Positions 10,482 through 19,753 of a stretch of DNA of 64,000 nt are shown here, one piece after another (within the stretch, counting starts at the first letter, position 1; each line of letters begins with the position of its first letter). A program made the position numbers and the translations under genes. This DNA is from Pannonibacter sp. XCT-53 (GTDB taxonomy: Bacteria > Pseudomonadota > Alphaproteobacteria > Rhizobiales > Stappiaceae), in assembly GCF_009915765.1 (NCBI RefSeq), contig NZ_JAABLQ010000001.1, forward strand, positions 2,170,001-2,234,000, read 5' to 3'. Below the pieces are notes generated by a model that made no database searches, was not told where the DNA came from, and was given only the letters and a program-made list of their open reading frames with translations.

Positions 10482-11861
10482 GGCAACACGCAGATAGCCG
10501 GTCAGGCCGGTCTTCTGGTGCTCGATGACATGGCAATGGAAGGCCCAGTTGCCGGGATTGTCAGCGACGAGGGCCACCTCCATCGTCTCCTGTGACAGGA
10601 GCAGGGCCGTATCCGTGACCAGCGGCGGCAGGGCGCGCCGGTTGGAGCGCAGCAGGCGGAAGCTCAGGCCGTGCAGGTGGATGGGATGAGCGTTCGGCGT
10701 CTCGTTGCGCAGGCGCAGGATGTAGGACCCGCCGAGCCGCAGCGTGGCCAGCGGATCCATCGGCCCCGGCGTATCACCGTCCCAGGCCACCCGGTTGATT
10801 GACCAGAAGCTCTTGCCGAGCGAGCCGCAGATGCCGCTGGCCGCCCCGTCCCCCTCCGGCGACCAGCCGAAGACGAAGTCCAGCGTTTCGGCCCGGGAAA
10901 GGTCAGGCCCGGCAACCGGATTGGCCGGCAAGGGCGCAAGCTCGGCCAGCGCGCGCCCGAGGCTGCGTCCGGTGGCGCGGAACCGGGCCATCAGCCGGGG
11001 GCCCCGGTCGGTCCGCAGCGTCAGCGTGACCTCCTGGCCCTCGGTGTCCGGGATGCGCAGCGCCACGTCGGCGCGCTGGCCGGGGGCAAGCATCAACCCG
11101 GCGGCCGGCAGCGGATCGGCGAGGGGATGCGAATCAAGGGCAATCACCCGGCTCTCGCCGCCCTCCAGATCATAGGTGCCTACCCGCGTCATGTCGGTCA
11201 TGACCAGGCGCAACCGGACGAGACCGCCGGCCGGCAGGTCATGCAGGGGCTCCGTCTGCCAGTTGACCGTCGACTGGGTTCCAAGCGTCCCGCCCCGGGC
11301 GGCATTGCGCAGGCGATAGAACTCGACGAACTGGCCATCCGCGCCCAGGCGGAAGTCGCGGATGTTGAGCGGCAGGTCGACGTCAAAGCCGGGATCCTCG
11401 GCCTCATCGACGATCAGGAGGCCCGTCAGCCCGCGCGCCATCTGCTCCAGCGTGTTGCAGTGGGGGTGATACCAGAAGGTGCCGGCATCGGGAGAGGTCA
11501 GCGTGTAGCGGAAACGCTGGCCGGGCTCGATCGGGGCCTGCGTGAGATAGGGAACGCCGTCCATCGCATTGGCAAGGCGCAGGCCGTGCCAGTGCACGAC
11601 CGTGGCCTCCCGGAGCCGGTTGACCACATCCACCACATAGGGTTGCCCCTGTCGCAGCCGCAGCACGGGCGGCGGGCCCCGGTCACCGAAGGTCATCATG
11701 CCCCCGGTCACGACATCCGGCCGCAGCGCATGGGCGGTTTCGGTGACGGGCAGCAGCAGATCGGCGGCCTGGGCACGGGCCCCTGCATAGCCACCGACCG
11801 CGACGGCGGCCAGCGTGGCGGCGCCGCCGGTCAGGATGTCGCGCCGGGACAGGGTCAACAT
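10479..11861 (-). CDS. Tat-exported multicopper oxidase
   Basis: This 460-aa periplasmic laccase-like oxidase begins with a twin-arginine signal (SRRDILTGGAATLAAVAVGG). All four copper-ligand blocks are visible: HWHGL, WYHPH, HPIHLHGLSF and HCHVIEHQKTGL. The position equivalent to the type 1 copper axial ligand in the last block is leucine, as in many higher-potential laccases. The ATG at 11861 has AAGGA seven bases upstream; the more distal ATG at 11888 lacks a site. The substrate (metal ion or phenol) cannot be told from sequence. Single gene, convergent with panC. Confidence 0.93.
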   Translation of the reverse strand: MLTLSRRDILTGGAATLAAVAVGGYAGARAQAADLLLPVTETAHALRPDVVTGGMMTFGDRGPPPVLRLRQGQPYVVDVVNRLREATVVHWHGLRLANAMDGVPYLTQAPIEPGQRFRYTLTSPDAGTFWYHPHCNTLEQMARGLTGLLIVDEAEDPGFDVDLPLNIRDFRLGADGQFVEFYRLRNAARGGTLGTQSTVNWQTEPLHDLPAGGLVRLRLVMTDMTRVGTYDLEGGESRVIALDSHPLADPLPAAGLMLAPGQRADVALRIPDTEGQEVTLTLRTDRGPRLMARFRATGRSLGRALAELAPLPANPVAGPDLSRAETLDFVFGWSPEGDGAASGICGSLGKSFWSINRVAWDGDTPGPMDPLATLRLGGSYILRLRNETPNAHPIHLHGLSFRLLRSNRRALPPLVTDTALLLSQETMEVALVADNPGNWAFHCHVIEHQKTGLTGYLRVA

Positions 11862-12138
11862 GGCTCGTTCCTTCAGCTTTGCACTCATCCTAGCAGGGTG
11901 CCCCGATGACGCAATTTTCTTCGCCGAGACAAATTGCCCGGGGGATTTCTCCCCGGTCCCCCGCGCATCGGGAAGGAAACTGCAGCGGATCAGCCGTCCA
12001 ACACGCTTGCCCCGTTCCGCCATTGGCGGCATTCTGCCGGCCAGTCGGGGCGGACCTCGCCCCCTGCCCTGCCCTGTCCCCAACGCCCGACCGGGACGCC
12101 CCCCGGGCAGGGTTCTCTCAAAGCCCAGGAGCTTTCCG

Positions 12139-13527
12139 TTGAGCCAGATCGACAAGGTTCTCGCCCGCATTGACGCGGACCTCGACAACGCGCTTGCCCG
12201 CCTGTTCGACCTCATCAAGATCCGCAGCATCTCGACCGATCCGGCCTACAAGGCCGACTGCCGCCAGGCCGCCGAATGGCTGGCCAGGGAACTGACCTCG
12301 ATCGGCATCGAGGCGAGCGTGCGCGACACCGCCGGCCACCCGATGGTCGTCGGCCACCGCAAGTCCGGCAAGCCCGGCCCGCATGTGCTGTTCTACGGCC
12401 ATTATGACGTCCAGCCGGTCGATCCGCTGAACCTGTGGGAGACCGATCCGTTCGAGCCGCGCCTGGTCACCCGCGCCGATGGCTCGAAGATGATCGTCGC
12501 CCGTGGCTCGGCCGACGACAAGGGCCAGCTGATGACCTTCGTCGAGGCGGCCCGCGCCTATATCGCCGAGACCGGCGATCTTCCCGTGGACGTGACGGTC
12601 CTGTTCGAGGGCGAGGAAGAATCCGGCTCGCCGTCGCTGCACCCGTTCCTCAATGCCAACAAGGATGAGCTGACCTGCGACCTGGCGCTCGTCTGCGACA
12701 CCAGCATGTGGGACAAGGACACGCCCGCGATCTCGATCATGCTGCGCGGCATGGTCGGCGACGAGATCATCGTCAGGGCCGCCAACCGCGACCTGCATTC
12801 GGGCAGCTATGGCGGCTCGGCACAGAACCCGAACCACATCGTCGCCGGCATCATCGCCGGCCTGCATGACGAGACCGGCCGCATCACGCTGCCGGGCTTC
12901 TATGACGGTGTGCAGGACCTGCCGGAGAGCCTTGCGAAGATGTGGGCGGAGCTGGGCTTCTCCGTCGAGGACTACCTTGGCGAGATCGGGCTGAAGTATC
13001 CGCGCGGCGAAAAGGGCCGCCTGCCGCTGGAACACATCTGGACCCGTCCGACCGCCGAAGTGAACGGCATGTGGGGCGGCTACCAGGGTCCGGGCTCCAA
13101 GACCGTGATCCCGGCCGAGGCCCATGCGAAGTTCACCTTCCGCCTCGTCGGCGAGCAGGATCCGGAGAAGATCCGCGCCTCCTTCCGCGCCTATGTCCAG
13201 TCCAGGATCCCGGCCGACTGCACCGTCGAGTTCCTGGCCAAGGACGGCAGCCCGGCGCTGTCGCTCGACCCGACGATGCCGGCGGTGGCCAAGGGCCAGG
13301 CGGCACTCGAAGCGGAATGGGGCAAGCCGGCGGCGCTCATCGGCATGGGCGGCTCGATCCCGATCGTCGGCGACTTCAAGCGCATGCTCGGCATGGATTC
13401 GCTGCTGATCGGCTTCGGTCTGGAGGACGACCGCATCCACTCGCCCAACGAGAAGTACGAGCTGCGCAGCTTCCACAAGGGCATCCGCTCCTGGGCCCGC
13501 GTGCTCGCGGAACTCGCCAAGGGCTGA
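12139..13527 (+). CDS. M20 family metallopeptidase (dipeptidase, ArgE/DapE/CNDP-like)
   Basis: This 462-aa cytosolic zinc aminoacylase/dipeptidase shows the metal-binding strands VLFYGHYDVQP and GSADDKGQL, and the catalytic/metal glutamates in LFEGEEESGSPS. The dimerisation lid contains DLHSGSYGG, and the C-terminal histidine is in IHSPNEKYEL. The length and the SADDKG motif match the dipeptidase (carnosinase-like) branch. The TTG at 12139 is the best start, with AGGAG seven bases before it; the frame upstream lacks family similarity. The exact peptide substrate is unknown. Confidence 0.92.
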   Translation: MSQIDKVLARIDADLDNALARLFDLIKIRSISTDPAYKADCRQAAEWLARELTSIGIEASVRDTAGHPMVVGHRKSGKPGPHVLFYGHYDVQPVDPLNLWETDPFEPRLVTRADGSKMIVARGSADDKGQLMTFVEAARAYIAETGDLPVDVTVLFEGEEESGSPSLHPFLNANKDELTCDLALVCDTSMWDKDTPAISIMLRGMVGDEIIVRAANRDLHSGSYGGSAQNPNHIVAGIIAGLHDETGRITLPGFYDGVQDLPESLAKMWAELGFSVEDYLGEIGLKYPRGEKGRLPLEHIWTRPTAEVNGMWGGYQGPGSKTVIPAEAHAKFTFRLVGEQDPEKIRASFRAYVQSRIPADCTVEFLAKDGSPALSLDPTMPAVAKGQAALEAEWGKPAALIGMGGSIPIVGDFKRMLGMDSLLIGFGLEDDRIHSPNEKYELRSFHKGIRSWARVLAELAKG

Positions 13528-13945
13528 CGCTCTCCGGCGTCCGACGACCGCGATTGCGCCCGCCCTGCCCGGTTCAAGGTCCACCGGGCGGGGCCTGCCC
13601 GGGGCGCGGGGGGCTCGCAGCCAGCCTCCAGACCCCGTCCGTTCGGCCAGCGGCCCCTCATGGCAAGACACCGGCGCCGTCAGGCGCAGCGCAGCAGTGC
13701 CGCCGACTCAGGCACGCAAGCGGCAATCGCCTCCCGCCAACGGTGCCATCTAGCAAAAAGTCTTACAACCAACTGCTCGCCTGCGGCAGGACCCAATCCT
13801 GATACGATGCCTCATTCCTGTTGGATCAGGGTGGCCCTGGGAACGCCACCTCGCCCGGCAGGTATCGCATGACGCCCGCGGTTCCGGTTGCGACACAGAC
13901 CTTCCAGGACCTTGCGTGGCGTCGAGGGCGAATTGGGAGGAAAAC
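13528..13945. other. Intergenic region upstream of the MFS transporter gene
   Basis: A 418-base gap. The first 200 bases are very GC-rich without ORF support. Around 13750-13780 there is an AT-richer patch (TAGCAAAAAGTCTTACAACC) that could hold a promoter for the transporter, and GGGAGG at 13935-13940 is its ribosome-binding site. I see no terminator for the dipeptidase gene and no repeats. Confidence 0.4.
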
Positions 13946-15670
13946 ATGACCGACACAGCGCATATGGGGCGCGCAACGACCGCGCGTCGCCCCATGACAA
14001 AGGAAGAGAAAAAAGTCATTCTCGCCTCATCGGCGGGCACGATCTTCGAGTGGTACGACTTCTATCTGTACGGATCGCTTGCGGCGATCATCGGGGCGCA
14101 GTTCTTCTCGTCCTTCCCCGAAGCAACACGGAACGTCTTCGCCCTGCTGGCCTTCGCGGCCGGCTTTCTTGTTCGTCCGTTCGGTGCGCTGGTGTTCGGT
14201 CGCCTCGGTGACCTCGTCGGCCGCAAGTACACGTTCCTTGTGACCATCCTGATCATGGGCATCTCCACCTTCGTGGTGGGCCTGTTGCCCAGCTACGAAA
14301 CCATCGGCTGGGTCGCCCCGGTCGTTCTCATCCTTTTGCGCATGGCACAGGGGCTTGCGCTGGGTGGTGAGTACGGCGGCGCGGTCGTTTATGTGGCCGA
14401 ACATGCACCGCATGGCCGGCGCGGCTACTACACCAGCTGGATCCAGACCACGGCGACGCTCGGCCTGCTGCTCTCGCTCCTCGTCATCCTGTCGGTCCGC
14501 CTGTGGGTCGGCGAAGATGCGTTCCGTGCCTGGGGCTGGCGCATTCCGTTCCTGCTGTCGATCTTCCTGCTCGGCATCTCGCTCTACATCCGTCTCCAGA
14601 TGGAAGAGAGCCCTGCCTTCAAGCGCATGAAGGAAGAAGGCACGCAGTCGAAGGCCCCGATCTCGGAAGCCTTCGGCCAGTGGAAGAACGCCAAGTTCGC
14701 CGTCATCGCGCTGCTCGGTCTCGTCGCCGGCCAGGCCGTTGTCTGGTACACGGGCCAGTTCTACGCCCTGTTCTTCCTGCAGACGATCCTGCGCGTCGAC
14801 ATGTTTACCGCAAACATCCTGATCGCGTGGGCCCTGATCCTCGGTACCGGCGGCTTCGTGATCTTCGGCTCGCTGTCGGACCGCATCGGGCGCAAGCCGA
14901 TCATCCTCGCCGGTTGCCTGCTCGCGGCACTGACCTACTTCCCCGTCTTCAACTTCATCACCGAGACGGCGAACCCGAAGCTGCATGCCGCGCAGCAGAA
15001 CACCCTCGTGACCATCACGGCCGACCAGAACGACTGCTCGTTCCAGTTCAACCCGACCGGCACGTCAAAGTTCACGAGCTCCTGTGACGTGGCCAAGGCC
15101 CTGCTCGCCCGGAACTCGGTCAACTACTCGGTGAATTACGTCAGCGGCGCGGTTCCGGCCAAGATCGCCATCGGCACGGTCGAAGTGGCGTCCTATGATG
15201 CAGCAACGGTCCCGGCAGACCAGGTCAAGGCGACCTCGGAAGCCTTCACCAAGTCCGTCAATGACGCGCTCGGTGCCGCAGGCTACCCGATGGCGGGGCA
15301 GCCGAACCCGGATATCGTGAAGGTGGAAGGCTTCTTCGACATCTTCGCGGCACAGGAAATCAAGCTGATCCTTGTGCTGACCTACCTCGTGATCCTCGTG
15401 ACCATGGTCTACGGCCCGATCGCGGCGGCCCTCGTGGAGCTGTTCCCGACCCGCATCCGCTACACCGGCATGTCGCTGCCGTACCACATCGGTAACGGCT
15501 GGTTCGGTGGTCTGATGCCGGCAACCGCCTTTGCGATGATCGCCCAGACCGGCGACGTGTACTACGGCCTGTGGTATCCGATCGTGATTGCAGTCGGCAC
15601 CTTCATCATCGGCCTGCTGTTCGTGCCCGAGAACAAGGACAAGGACATCTTCAACGACAAGGCAACCTGA
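13946..15670 (+). CDS. MHS-family MFS transporter with a large extra domain
   Basis: This 574-aa integral membrane proton symporter belongs to the metabolite:H+ symporter branch (ProP/ShiA/KgtP-like). The N-terminal half has the MHS signatures SSAGTIFEWYDFYLYG, GRLGDLVGRKY and ALGGEYGGA, and FGSLSDRIGRKP follows the central loop. Residues about 340-463 form an extra hydrophilic domain (containing NDCSFQF and SSCDVAK, a possible disulfide) inserted before the last transmembrane helices. The last part (LVELFPTRIRYTGMS) is again typical. GGGAGG precedes the ATG at 13946. A solute such as an organic acid or betaine is likely but not determinable. Confidence 0.9.
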   Translation: MTDTAHMGRATTARRPMTKEEKKVILASSAGTIFEWYDFYLYGSLAAIIGAQFFSSFPEATRNVFALLAFAAGFLVRPFGALVFGRLGDLVGRKYTFLVTILIMGISTFVVGLLPSYETIGWVAPVVLILLRMAQGLALGGEYGGAVVYVAEHAPHGRRGYYTSWIQTTATLGLLLSLLVILSVRLWVGEDAFRAWGWRIPFLLSIFLLGISLYIRLQMEESPAFKRMKEEGTQSKAPISEAFGQWKNAKFAVIALLGLVAGQAVVWYTGQFYALFFLQTILRVDMFTANILIAWALILGTGGFVIFGSLSDRIGRKPIILAGCLLAALTYFPVFNFITETANPKLHAAQQNTLVTITADQNDCSFQFNPTGTSKFTSSCDVAKALLARNSVNYSVNYVSGAVPAKIAIGTVEVASYDAATVPADQVKATSEAFTKSVNDALGAAGYPMAGQPNPDIVKVEGFFDIFAAQEIKLILVLTYLVILVTMVYGPIAAALVELFPTRIRYTGMSLPYHIGNGWFGGLMPATAFAMIAQTGDVYYGLWYPIVIAVGTFIIGLLFVPENKDKDIFNDKAT

Positions 15671-15695
15671 GCCCTTGCTGACCTCAGGGTCCGGA

Positions 15696-15726
15696 GGCCA
15701 CTGGCGGGATCGCCAGTGGCCTTTTT
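15696..15726 (+). terminator. Terminator of the MFS transporter gene
   Basis: GGCCACTGGC (15696-15705) pairs with GCCAGTGGCC (15712-15721) around a six-base loop, followed by TTTTT. It lies 26 bases after the stop. Confidence 0.93.
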
Positions 15727-15814
15727 CTTTGGCCCGACCCGCCTGCAAGCCGGGCATCCGGAGCAGCAGCACGGCAGGGCGGAACTCGCAGACGGACAGG
15801 CGCTGAACCGGCGG

Positions 15815-17212
15815 TCAGCCGGAGGCCGGGCGCACGACATTCCCTGAAATCGTCAGGTGGGCCGGTGCTGCGGCGCCGCCTGCGAGATCGTCCGTCACGG
15901 CTTCCTGCCAGCGATAGCCCCTGATGGCCGCCTCCCTGTAGCCGGAGAGGATATTGCCGCGGATGAGGGTCGTGCCGGCCCCTTCGACGGCGCTGACCGA
16001 GACGGCCACGCCGCTGTCACGCACCACATTGTCGGCAATGATCACATCGCGCAGGTAAGGTCCCCAGCCGGCCATGATGCCGTATTTCGGCGCACCCTCG
16101 ACGACATTGCCCGAGACGGTCGTGTCCGCCTCGACATAGATGCCGATGCCGAAGCCGGCGCCGCCGCTGCCGTCATAGGGTCCGGTCGCCGACAGGTTGC
16201 GCACCAGGTTGCCCGAGACGACGGCCATGCGGCCGCCGCTCATGAAATTGGCGACCGAAATGCCGATCGTGGCGCCGTCGACGATGTTGTCCGCGATCAC
16301 GGCGCCCTCGAACTCGAACTCGCTGTAGATCCCGGTCTCGCCCGACCGCAGACAGGAGTTGGCGATGATCTGGACATTCGAGGCCGTGTTGGCGCGGATG
16401 GCCGAGAAGGCACAGTCCGTCACCCGGTTGCCGGTGATCATCACGCCGGCAGCGCGGAAGATGTTGATGCCATTGCCGTTCTGCCCCGTGCCGCCGGCGC
16501 GGGCGGCAATCCGTTCGATCCGGTTGCCCCGGATCAGCGTGCCGTCCTCCGCCTTGGTCCAGCGCATGACCATCAGGCCGGCGTTGGCGCAGTCCGTGAT
16601 GACGTTTTCGGCAAAGACCAGTCCACGCCCCTCGACCGAGCGAATGCCGGCCTCGGCCGCCCCCGAGACGAGACAGCGCTCCACCTGGCCGGCGCAGCGA
16701 TCCAGCGCCAGCCCGGAACGGCTGGATCCGGTGATCTCGCAATTGACGAGGCTGAGGTGATCGACATCGAGGAAGTGCAGGAGGCCGAAGGCATGCTCGT
16801 TGATCAGCTTGTTGGCCCCGTCGAAGACGACGCCGTCCAGCCCGATGCGCGCCGCGCCCTCGGCCGTGGCCAGCAGGCCGCCGCCGCCCTGATAGACCAG
16901 TCGCGTGCGGCCGGGCACACCGACGATCAGCGTTCCGGACGGCAGCCGGAGATTGGCAACCGGATAGGTCCCGGCGGGCAGGAACAGCGCCCGGCCCTTC
17001 TCGACCGCCCGGTTGATGGCACGCTGCATCTGCGCGCTCTGGTCATCGGTGCGGTCCGGCATGACGCCGAGATCGGCCGCATCGATGGTGCCGCGCAGGT
17101 CGGCGATGCGCGTCTGTGCCGCGGCCGCCGTGCCGGAAAGGCACAGGGCCGCTCCCAGCAGGAAGCTGCGGCGGGTCAGGAAGGGCAAGGGCGGGCGCGC
17201 CTCGGTCCGCAT
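15815..17212 (-). CDS. TIGR03808-family Tat-translocated repetitive (parallel beta-helix) protein
   Basis: This 465-aa exported protein opens with a twin-arginine signal (TRRSFLLGAALCLSG). The remainder consists of repeated beta-helix turns of the kind ...ISGNVV, ..IRGNRIERI.., ..VSGNLVRNL.. and ..IADNVVRDSG.., giving a pectate-lyase-like parallel beta-helix. The whole matches the family TIGR03808 of Rhizobiales, whose function is unknown. The ATG at 17212 was taken because GGAAAG lies eight bases upstream; the frame is open to 17272 without another good site. Monocistronic. A polysaccharide-binding or lyase role is only suggested by the fold. Confidence 0.9.
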   Translation of the reverse strand: MRTEARPPLPFLTRRSFLLGAALCLSGTAAAAQTRIADLRGTIDAADLGVMPDRTDDQSAQMQRAINRAVEKGRALFLPAGTYPVANLRLPSGTLIVGVPGRTRLVYQGGGGLLATAEGAARIGLDGVVFDGANKLINEHAFGLLHFLDVDHLSLVNCEITGSSRSGLALDRCAGQVERCLVSGAAEAGIRSVEGRGLVFAENVITDCANAGLMVMRWTKAEDGTLIRGNRIERIAARAGGTGQNGNGINIFRAAGVMITGNRVTDCAFSAIRANTASNVQIIANSCLRSGETGIYSEFEFEGAVIADNIVDGATIGISVANFMSGGRMAVVSGNLVRNLSATGPYDGSGGAGFGIGIYVEADTTVSGNVVEGAPKYGIMAGWGPYLRDVIIADNVVRDSGVAVSVSAVEGAGTTLIRGNILSGYREAAIRGYRWQEAVTDDLAGGAAAPAHLTISGNVVRPASG

Positions 17213-17444
17213 GGGGCTGGCTTTCCGTGTCAAAGGGGCACAGATGCCCCGGCCTTTGCCGGTGTCCAGCAAGTGCCGTGCCGGTTGATCCGGCTCAAGG
17301 CGCCGCTGTCATGAAACCGTCATCCTGAGCGCATGGCCTGCGCCTGACGCGGCTGCAGATGGCCCCAACGAGCGGTCATCGGTCCTTGGCCGTCAGGCAG
17401 CGGCCGGCCGGCAGCAGGGCCGTGGCGGAGGATGGGAGAGAGAG

Positions 17445-17723
17445 ATGATCAGCCTGATCGACTGCATTGCCCTCAGCGGGCTCGACGAGGCGGAGGTGCG
17501 GGCTCTGGCGGAACACGAACATCTGCCCGACATCGCAGCCGCCGCGCTCGGCGCCTATCTGCTGCATCTGCCGCACGGTCCGGAACGGGTGCAGCGGATG
17601 ATCGAGGAGGACATCCGGGCTGCACTGGAGCGCGGTGACCGCGCGCACGCGCGCGACCTGTTCATGGCCCTGAGGCACTTCCTCAAGGAGCATGGCCCGC
17701 AGGGGGCCCGGCGACACGCCTGA
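17445..17723 (+). CDS. Small conserved helical protein, unknown function
   Basis: This 92-aa, mostly alpha-helical soluble protein (MISLIDCIALSGLDEAEVRAL...) has no signal peptide. It contains an acidic, Leu/Ala-rich stretch and ends in a basic tail. GGGAGAG immediately before the ATG at 17445 supports translation. I recognise no domain; similar short ORFs occur in related Hyphomicrobiales, from memory. It converges on meaB, which ends 43 bases further on. No function is proposed. Confidence 0.7.
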   Translation: MISLIDCIALSGLDEAEVRALAEHEHLPDIAAAALGAYLLHLPHGPERVQRMIEEDIRAALERGDRAHARDLFMALRHFLKEHGPQGARRHA

Positions 17724-17765
17724 GACACCCGCGACGACGGGAACCGTCCGCCCCCCGTCCTCTGG

Positions 17766-18770
17766 TCACAGGCCCATCAGCTCGGCGATGTCCTCGACCG
17801 CGACCGAGGCAGGCACCCGGCCGGCCCGAACCTCGCTCTCGAAAGTCCGGATGCGGGCGGCGCGGTCGGGATCGCGGGTCAGGGCTTCCATCAATCGCTG
17901 CTGCAGCATGTCCCACATCCAGGCCACCTGCTGTCCGGCGCGGCGTTCGCCCCATTCGCCGGTCGCCTGCATCTTCGCCCGGTGCAGCTCCACCTGCGCC
18001 CACATGGCGTCGAGCCCCTCGTTGGCAAGGCCGGAGATGGTGACGACGGGCGGCGACCAGGTGGGCGAGCGCGGACTGAGGATATGCAGGGCACTGCGGT
18101 AGTCGGACGCGGCCGCGCGCGCCCGCATGGCGCCCTCGCCGTCGGCCTTGTTGACCGCGATGAGGTCGGCAATCTCCAGTACGCCCTTCTTGATGCCCTG
18201 CAACTCGTCGCCGGCGCCGGGCAGCATCAGCACGAGGAAGAAGTCGACCATCTCGGCCACGGTCGTCTCCGACTGACCGATGCCGACGGTCTCCACGAGA
18301 ATGACGTCGAAGCCGGCCGCCTCGCAAAGCAGCATGGTCTCGCGCGTCTTGGCCGCCACGCCCCCGAGCGTGCCGGCGGACGGGGACGGACGGATGAAGG
18401 CCCGGGGATCGACCGCAAGCTGGGCCATGCGGGTCTTGTCGCCGAGGATCGAACCGCCGGTCCGTGTGGAGGACGGATCGACGGCGAGGACGGCGACGCG
18501 GTGGCCGGCTGCGGTGAGATTGCTGCCGAGCGTGTCGATGGTGGTGGACTTGCCGACGCCCGGAACGCCGGTGATGCCGACGCGGTGCGCGCGCCCGGTG
18601 TGGGGCATGAGGCGGGTCAGCAGCTGCCTCGCCAGATCACGGTGCTCGCGCTTGCGCGATTCGACCAGGGTGATCGCGCGGGCAAGCATGGCCCGGTTGC
18701 CGGCCAGGATGCCGTCATGCAGCAGATCGGGATCAAGGGTCGGGCCTGGGGCGGCGGACGGCGCGGTCAT
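17766..18770 (-). CDS. meaB: MeaB/ArgK-family GTPase, methylmalonyl-CoA mutase chaperone
   Basis: This 334-aa G3E-family GTPase gates B12 loading of, and protects, methylmalonyl-CoA mutase. Walker A is GVPGVGKST, followed by VDPSS and the family blocks GSILGDKTRM, FIRPSPSAGTLGGVA, ETVGIGQSE and VNKADG. The start is uncertain: ATG at 18770 (MTAPSAAPG) gives the usual length. In-frame ATG 18806 and TTG 18815 add 12-15 residues, and none has a clear Shine-Dalgarno. The client genes mutAB are about 13 kb away rather than adjacent. Confidence 0.94.
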   Translation of the reverse strand: MTAPSAAPGPTLDPDLLHDGILAGNRAMLARAITLVESRKREHRDLARQLLTRLMPHTGRAHRVGITGVPGVGKSTTIDTLGSNLTAAGHRVAVLAVDPSSTRTGGSILGDKTRMAQLAVDPRAFIRPSPSAGTLGGVAAKTRETMLLCEAAGFDVILVETVGIGQSETTVAEMVDFFLVLMLPGAGDELQGIKKGVLEIADLIAVNKADGEGAMRARAAASDYRSALHILSPRSPTWSPPVVTISGLANEGLDAMWAQVELHRAKMQATGEWGERRAGQQVAWMWDMLQQRLMEALTRDPDRAARIRTFESEVRAGRVPASVAVEDIAELMGL

Positions 18771-18824
18771 GCCCGAAGGCTTAGCGCATTCGGCTGCGGC
18801 CGTCATCCCGGCCAAAGGAGGGGC

Positions 18825-19436
18825 TCAGCCGGCCGGCGTCCAGAGAATGCGCTGGATGGCCGCGCCGCGCAGCAGGGCATCTGCCGGCAGCTGGTCCCAT
18901 GGGCCGGTGAACTGCGGGATCGCATAGACGAGCTGGACATTGGGCACGCCGCGGGCGGAACAGATCGCCATGCCGCGCCACAGCTCCTGGCCCACGCGGC
19001 AGTCCGACCGGCGGGTGCCGACCTCCGCGAAGGTCATGCCGATGCGCTCGCCGTTGGGTCCGGCCAGATGATGGGTGACGCCATGCACCGTGCGCACGCG
19101 GCCGTCGCTGCCCTTGAACACCTGCAGCACCTGGAACCCATCCGAATTGAAGGCGCCGATCGCGTTTTCCGTCGTCATCTCGACGGCCGTCTGGATGCTG
19201 TCGGTGGTGAAGCCCGGCAACGCGGCCTGGATGGCCTTGGCCGAATAGGGCGTTGTCGCGTTGATCCCGCCGACGCCCTGCCCGGTGATCTGGACCAGCG
19301 TCACGTTCGACGTGCGCACGGACGCCGGCACCGCAGGCGTCACGGACGAGGTGGTCTCGACATATTCCGTCGTCTGGGAACAGGCAGCCGCGAGGAAGGC
19401 CAGGCCAGCAAGGGCAAAGACGGACGAGATACGCAT
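18825..19436 (-). CDS. DUF1131 family lipoprotein
   Basis: This 203-aa lipoprotein has a type II signal peptide ending LAFLAAAC, with the lipidated cysteine at residue 20. The mature part has the DUF1131 pattern: ITGQGVGGINATTPYSAKAIQ, LPGF, and a central strand-rich domain with two cysteines (SDCRVG and AICSA) likely to form a disulfide. The enterobacterial member is a sigma-E-regulated envelope lipoprotein of unknown function. The ATG at 19436 fixes a proper signal peptide; the frame beyond it is spurious. Probably co-directional with meaB but with a 54-base gap. Confidence 0.82.
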   Translation of the reverse strand: MRISSVFALAGLAFLAAACSQTTEYVETTSSVTPAVPASVRTSNVTLVQITGQGVGGINATTPYSAKAIQAALPGFTTDSIQTAVEMTTENAIGAFNSDGFQVLQVFKGSDGRVRTVHGVTHHLAGPNGERIGMTFAEVGTRRSDCRVGQELWRGMAICSARGVPNVQLVYAIPQFTGPWDQLPADALLRGAAIQRILWTPAG

Positions 19437-19753
19437 GGGCAAGACAACTCCGGACACTGACTGGGGCCTGCCGCCCGGGCGTCCGAGCTTAGCCAGCACC
19501 GACCTGACAGGCAATTGGGGCGCGGCTGCGGCAGCCGGGGTTCCCCTGCGCGCCACCTTCGTCTCACAGGGTTAATGCAAGGTTTCCGCGCCGGCCATAA
19601 CCGGCCCCGCTTGCCGGTGATCCGGACCATGCCGGGCCAGGCTGCCCTGCGCGGCGCCCGGCACGACCTGGCGGGAACGCGGGCGTCGTCCGGTCTCGAT
19701 ATGTCAGGTCCCGACAGGTCAGGTCTGGTCCGGACTGGTCTGGTCTGGTCAGC
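19437..19753. repeat. Intergenic region with a TCAGGTC/TGGTC stutter
   Basis: There is no gene between the lipoprotein start and the stop of the LOG gene. Positions 19701-19762 are built of short units such as TCAGGTC, TCTGGTC and ACTGGTC, repeated around ten times with drift. The array runs into the 3' end of the LOG gene. The remaining 19437-19700 shows no clear signal. Confidence 0.6.
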
